Assembly (NCBI GenBank): GCA_002841655.1
Contig: PHAH01000007.1
Coordinates: 1-21,387 of the forward strand
Source of the DNA: Candidatus Falkowbacteria bacterium HGW-Falkowbacteria-2
GTDB lineage: Bacteria > Patescibacteriota > Patescibacteriia > Patescibacteriales > UBA12465
Reading direction: 5' to 3'
Length of the DNA stretch: 21,387 nucleotides
The notes under the pieces were generated by a model, which was given only the letters and a program-made list of their open reading frames with translations, did not search any database and was not told the origin of the DNA. This document shows positions 20,964 through 21,387 of the stretch, piece by piece (the stretch's first letter is position 1; each line of letters begins with the position of its first letter). Both the position numbers and the translations under genes were made by a program.

Positions 20964-21387
20964 TTATTTAAAGTAGGCGCGGTCGCCGTAACGCAAGTCG
21001 ATATACTCAAGCCCATTAAATTCAGCGGCCGGCTTATCTTGTTTAATAATCACTAGCTTATTAAGCTGCTTGTCTGCGTCCTCTTTGACGTTGAATAAGA
21101 TATTCGGCCCAAGATTTAAATCAGCCTTTAAAGTATTGGCTTCGCCTTCAAGCAGAAAGCGATCAACCTTCAACTCCGGGTATGATTTCATCTTGTCAGA
21201 CAATAAAAACATCGCTTGTAGATAAGATGACTCAATAGTCAGGCAGTCCTTACTATTTAAACGCTCCTGGTTATCGGCTGCCTCTAAAACTGGATAAATA
21301 GACAGGTCCGCAGGAATCACCTGTGCTTCACGTATTAGGCAACCCTGGCTGTCACTAAAGTGCTGCTCACCCTTATAACGCCAGATA
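20964..21387 (-). CDS. ftsQ: FtsQ/DivIB-like cell-division protein, C-terminal part
   Basis: The frame is open to the right edge, so the N-terminus is outside the window; 140 codons are seen, up to the TAA at 20964. The visible part begins WRYKGEQHFSDSQGCLIRE, like the FtsQ strand that reads out as an aromatic-Gly turn followed by D-x-x-G. It ends FNGLEYIDLRYGDRAYFK, the characteristic closing strand of FtsQ/DivIB (yIDLRfg..vyyK). A GTG at 21320 is only an internal codon. FtsQ is a single-pass divisome protein with a POTRA domain that links early and late division proteins; POTRA and membrane helix would lie to the right. It is probably the last large gene of a division cluster, followed by the mini-gene at 20948. 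Confidence 0.82.
   Translation of the reverse strand, partial: IWRYKGEQHFSDSQGCLIREAQVIPADLSIYPVLEAADNQERLNSKDCLTIESSYLQAMFLLSDKMKSYPELKVDRFLLEGEANTLKADLNLGPNILFNVKEDADKQLNKLVIIKQDKPAAEFNGLEYIDLRYGDRAYFK

Overview
The window reads as a chromosomal segment of a Candidate Phyla Radiation (Patescibacteria) bacterium, most likely of the Parcubacteria/Falkowbacteria-like group. The signs are a DUF4012 protein with the ELRPTGGF hallmark, a wHTH/nucleotidyltransferase-like regulator overlapping it, a WecG/TagA glycosyltransferase fused to a Nudix domain, a short FtsQ-like protein at the edge, AT-rich DNA, mostly weak or absent Shine-Dalgarno sequences, and several leaderless-looking starts. The standard code fits throughout. 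The lineage is inferred from gene content only; no rRNA, tRNA, CRISPR array or insertion sequence was seen.

Layout. 1-923: edge-truncated minus-strand protein with a degenerate PP2C-like fold. 923-1078: divergent control region with an 11-bp inverted repeat. 1078-3638: regulator and DUF4012 membrane protein, overlapping by ATGA. 3701-4786: secreted TIM-barrel putative glycoside hydrolase. 4846-7497: O-antigen ligase-like polymerase (minus) divergent from a GT4 glycosyltransferase (plus). 7528-8817: secreted beta-propeller protein (minus). 8818-9129: two outward-facing consensus promoters bracketing an unexplained structured element. 9130-9924: Wzz-like chain-length protein. 10020-13100: three unrecognised secreted or anchored proteins between two similar hairpins, a possible inserted cassette. 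13219-14331: GT4/DUF1972 glycosyltransferase with tandem promoters. 14492-15457: CorA-type transporter. 15567-19029: WecG-Nudix fusion, class A beta-lactamase-like serine hydrolase, and coiled-coil M23 peptidase. 19076-20032: Xer-type tyrosine recombinase. 20101-20607: unrecognised cytosolic-looking protein. 20808-21387: a 46-residue membrane mini-protein behind the C-terminal part of FtsQ.

Functionally most of the window concerns the cell surface: extracellular polysaccharide (polymerase, chain-length regulator, three glycosyltransferases), peptidoglycan processing (M23 peptidase, serine hydrolase, FtsQ) and secreted proteins of unknown role. Strong intrinsic terminators separate most units, and several promoters match the sigma-70 consensus closely with 17-bp spacers. 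The observations most worth a second look are the three-way-junction-like element near 8934-9034, the hairpin-flanked 10020-13100 block, the leaderless extended -10 promoters, the WecG-Nudix fusion with an altered Nudix box, and the ftsQ-linked mini-gene.
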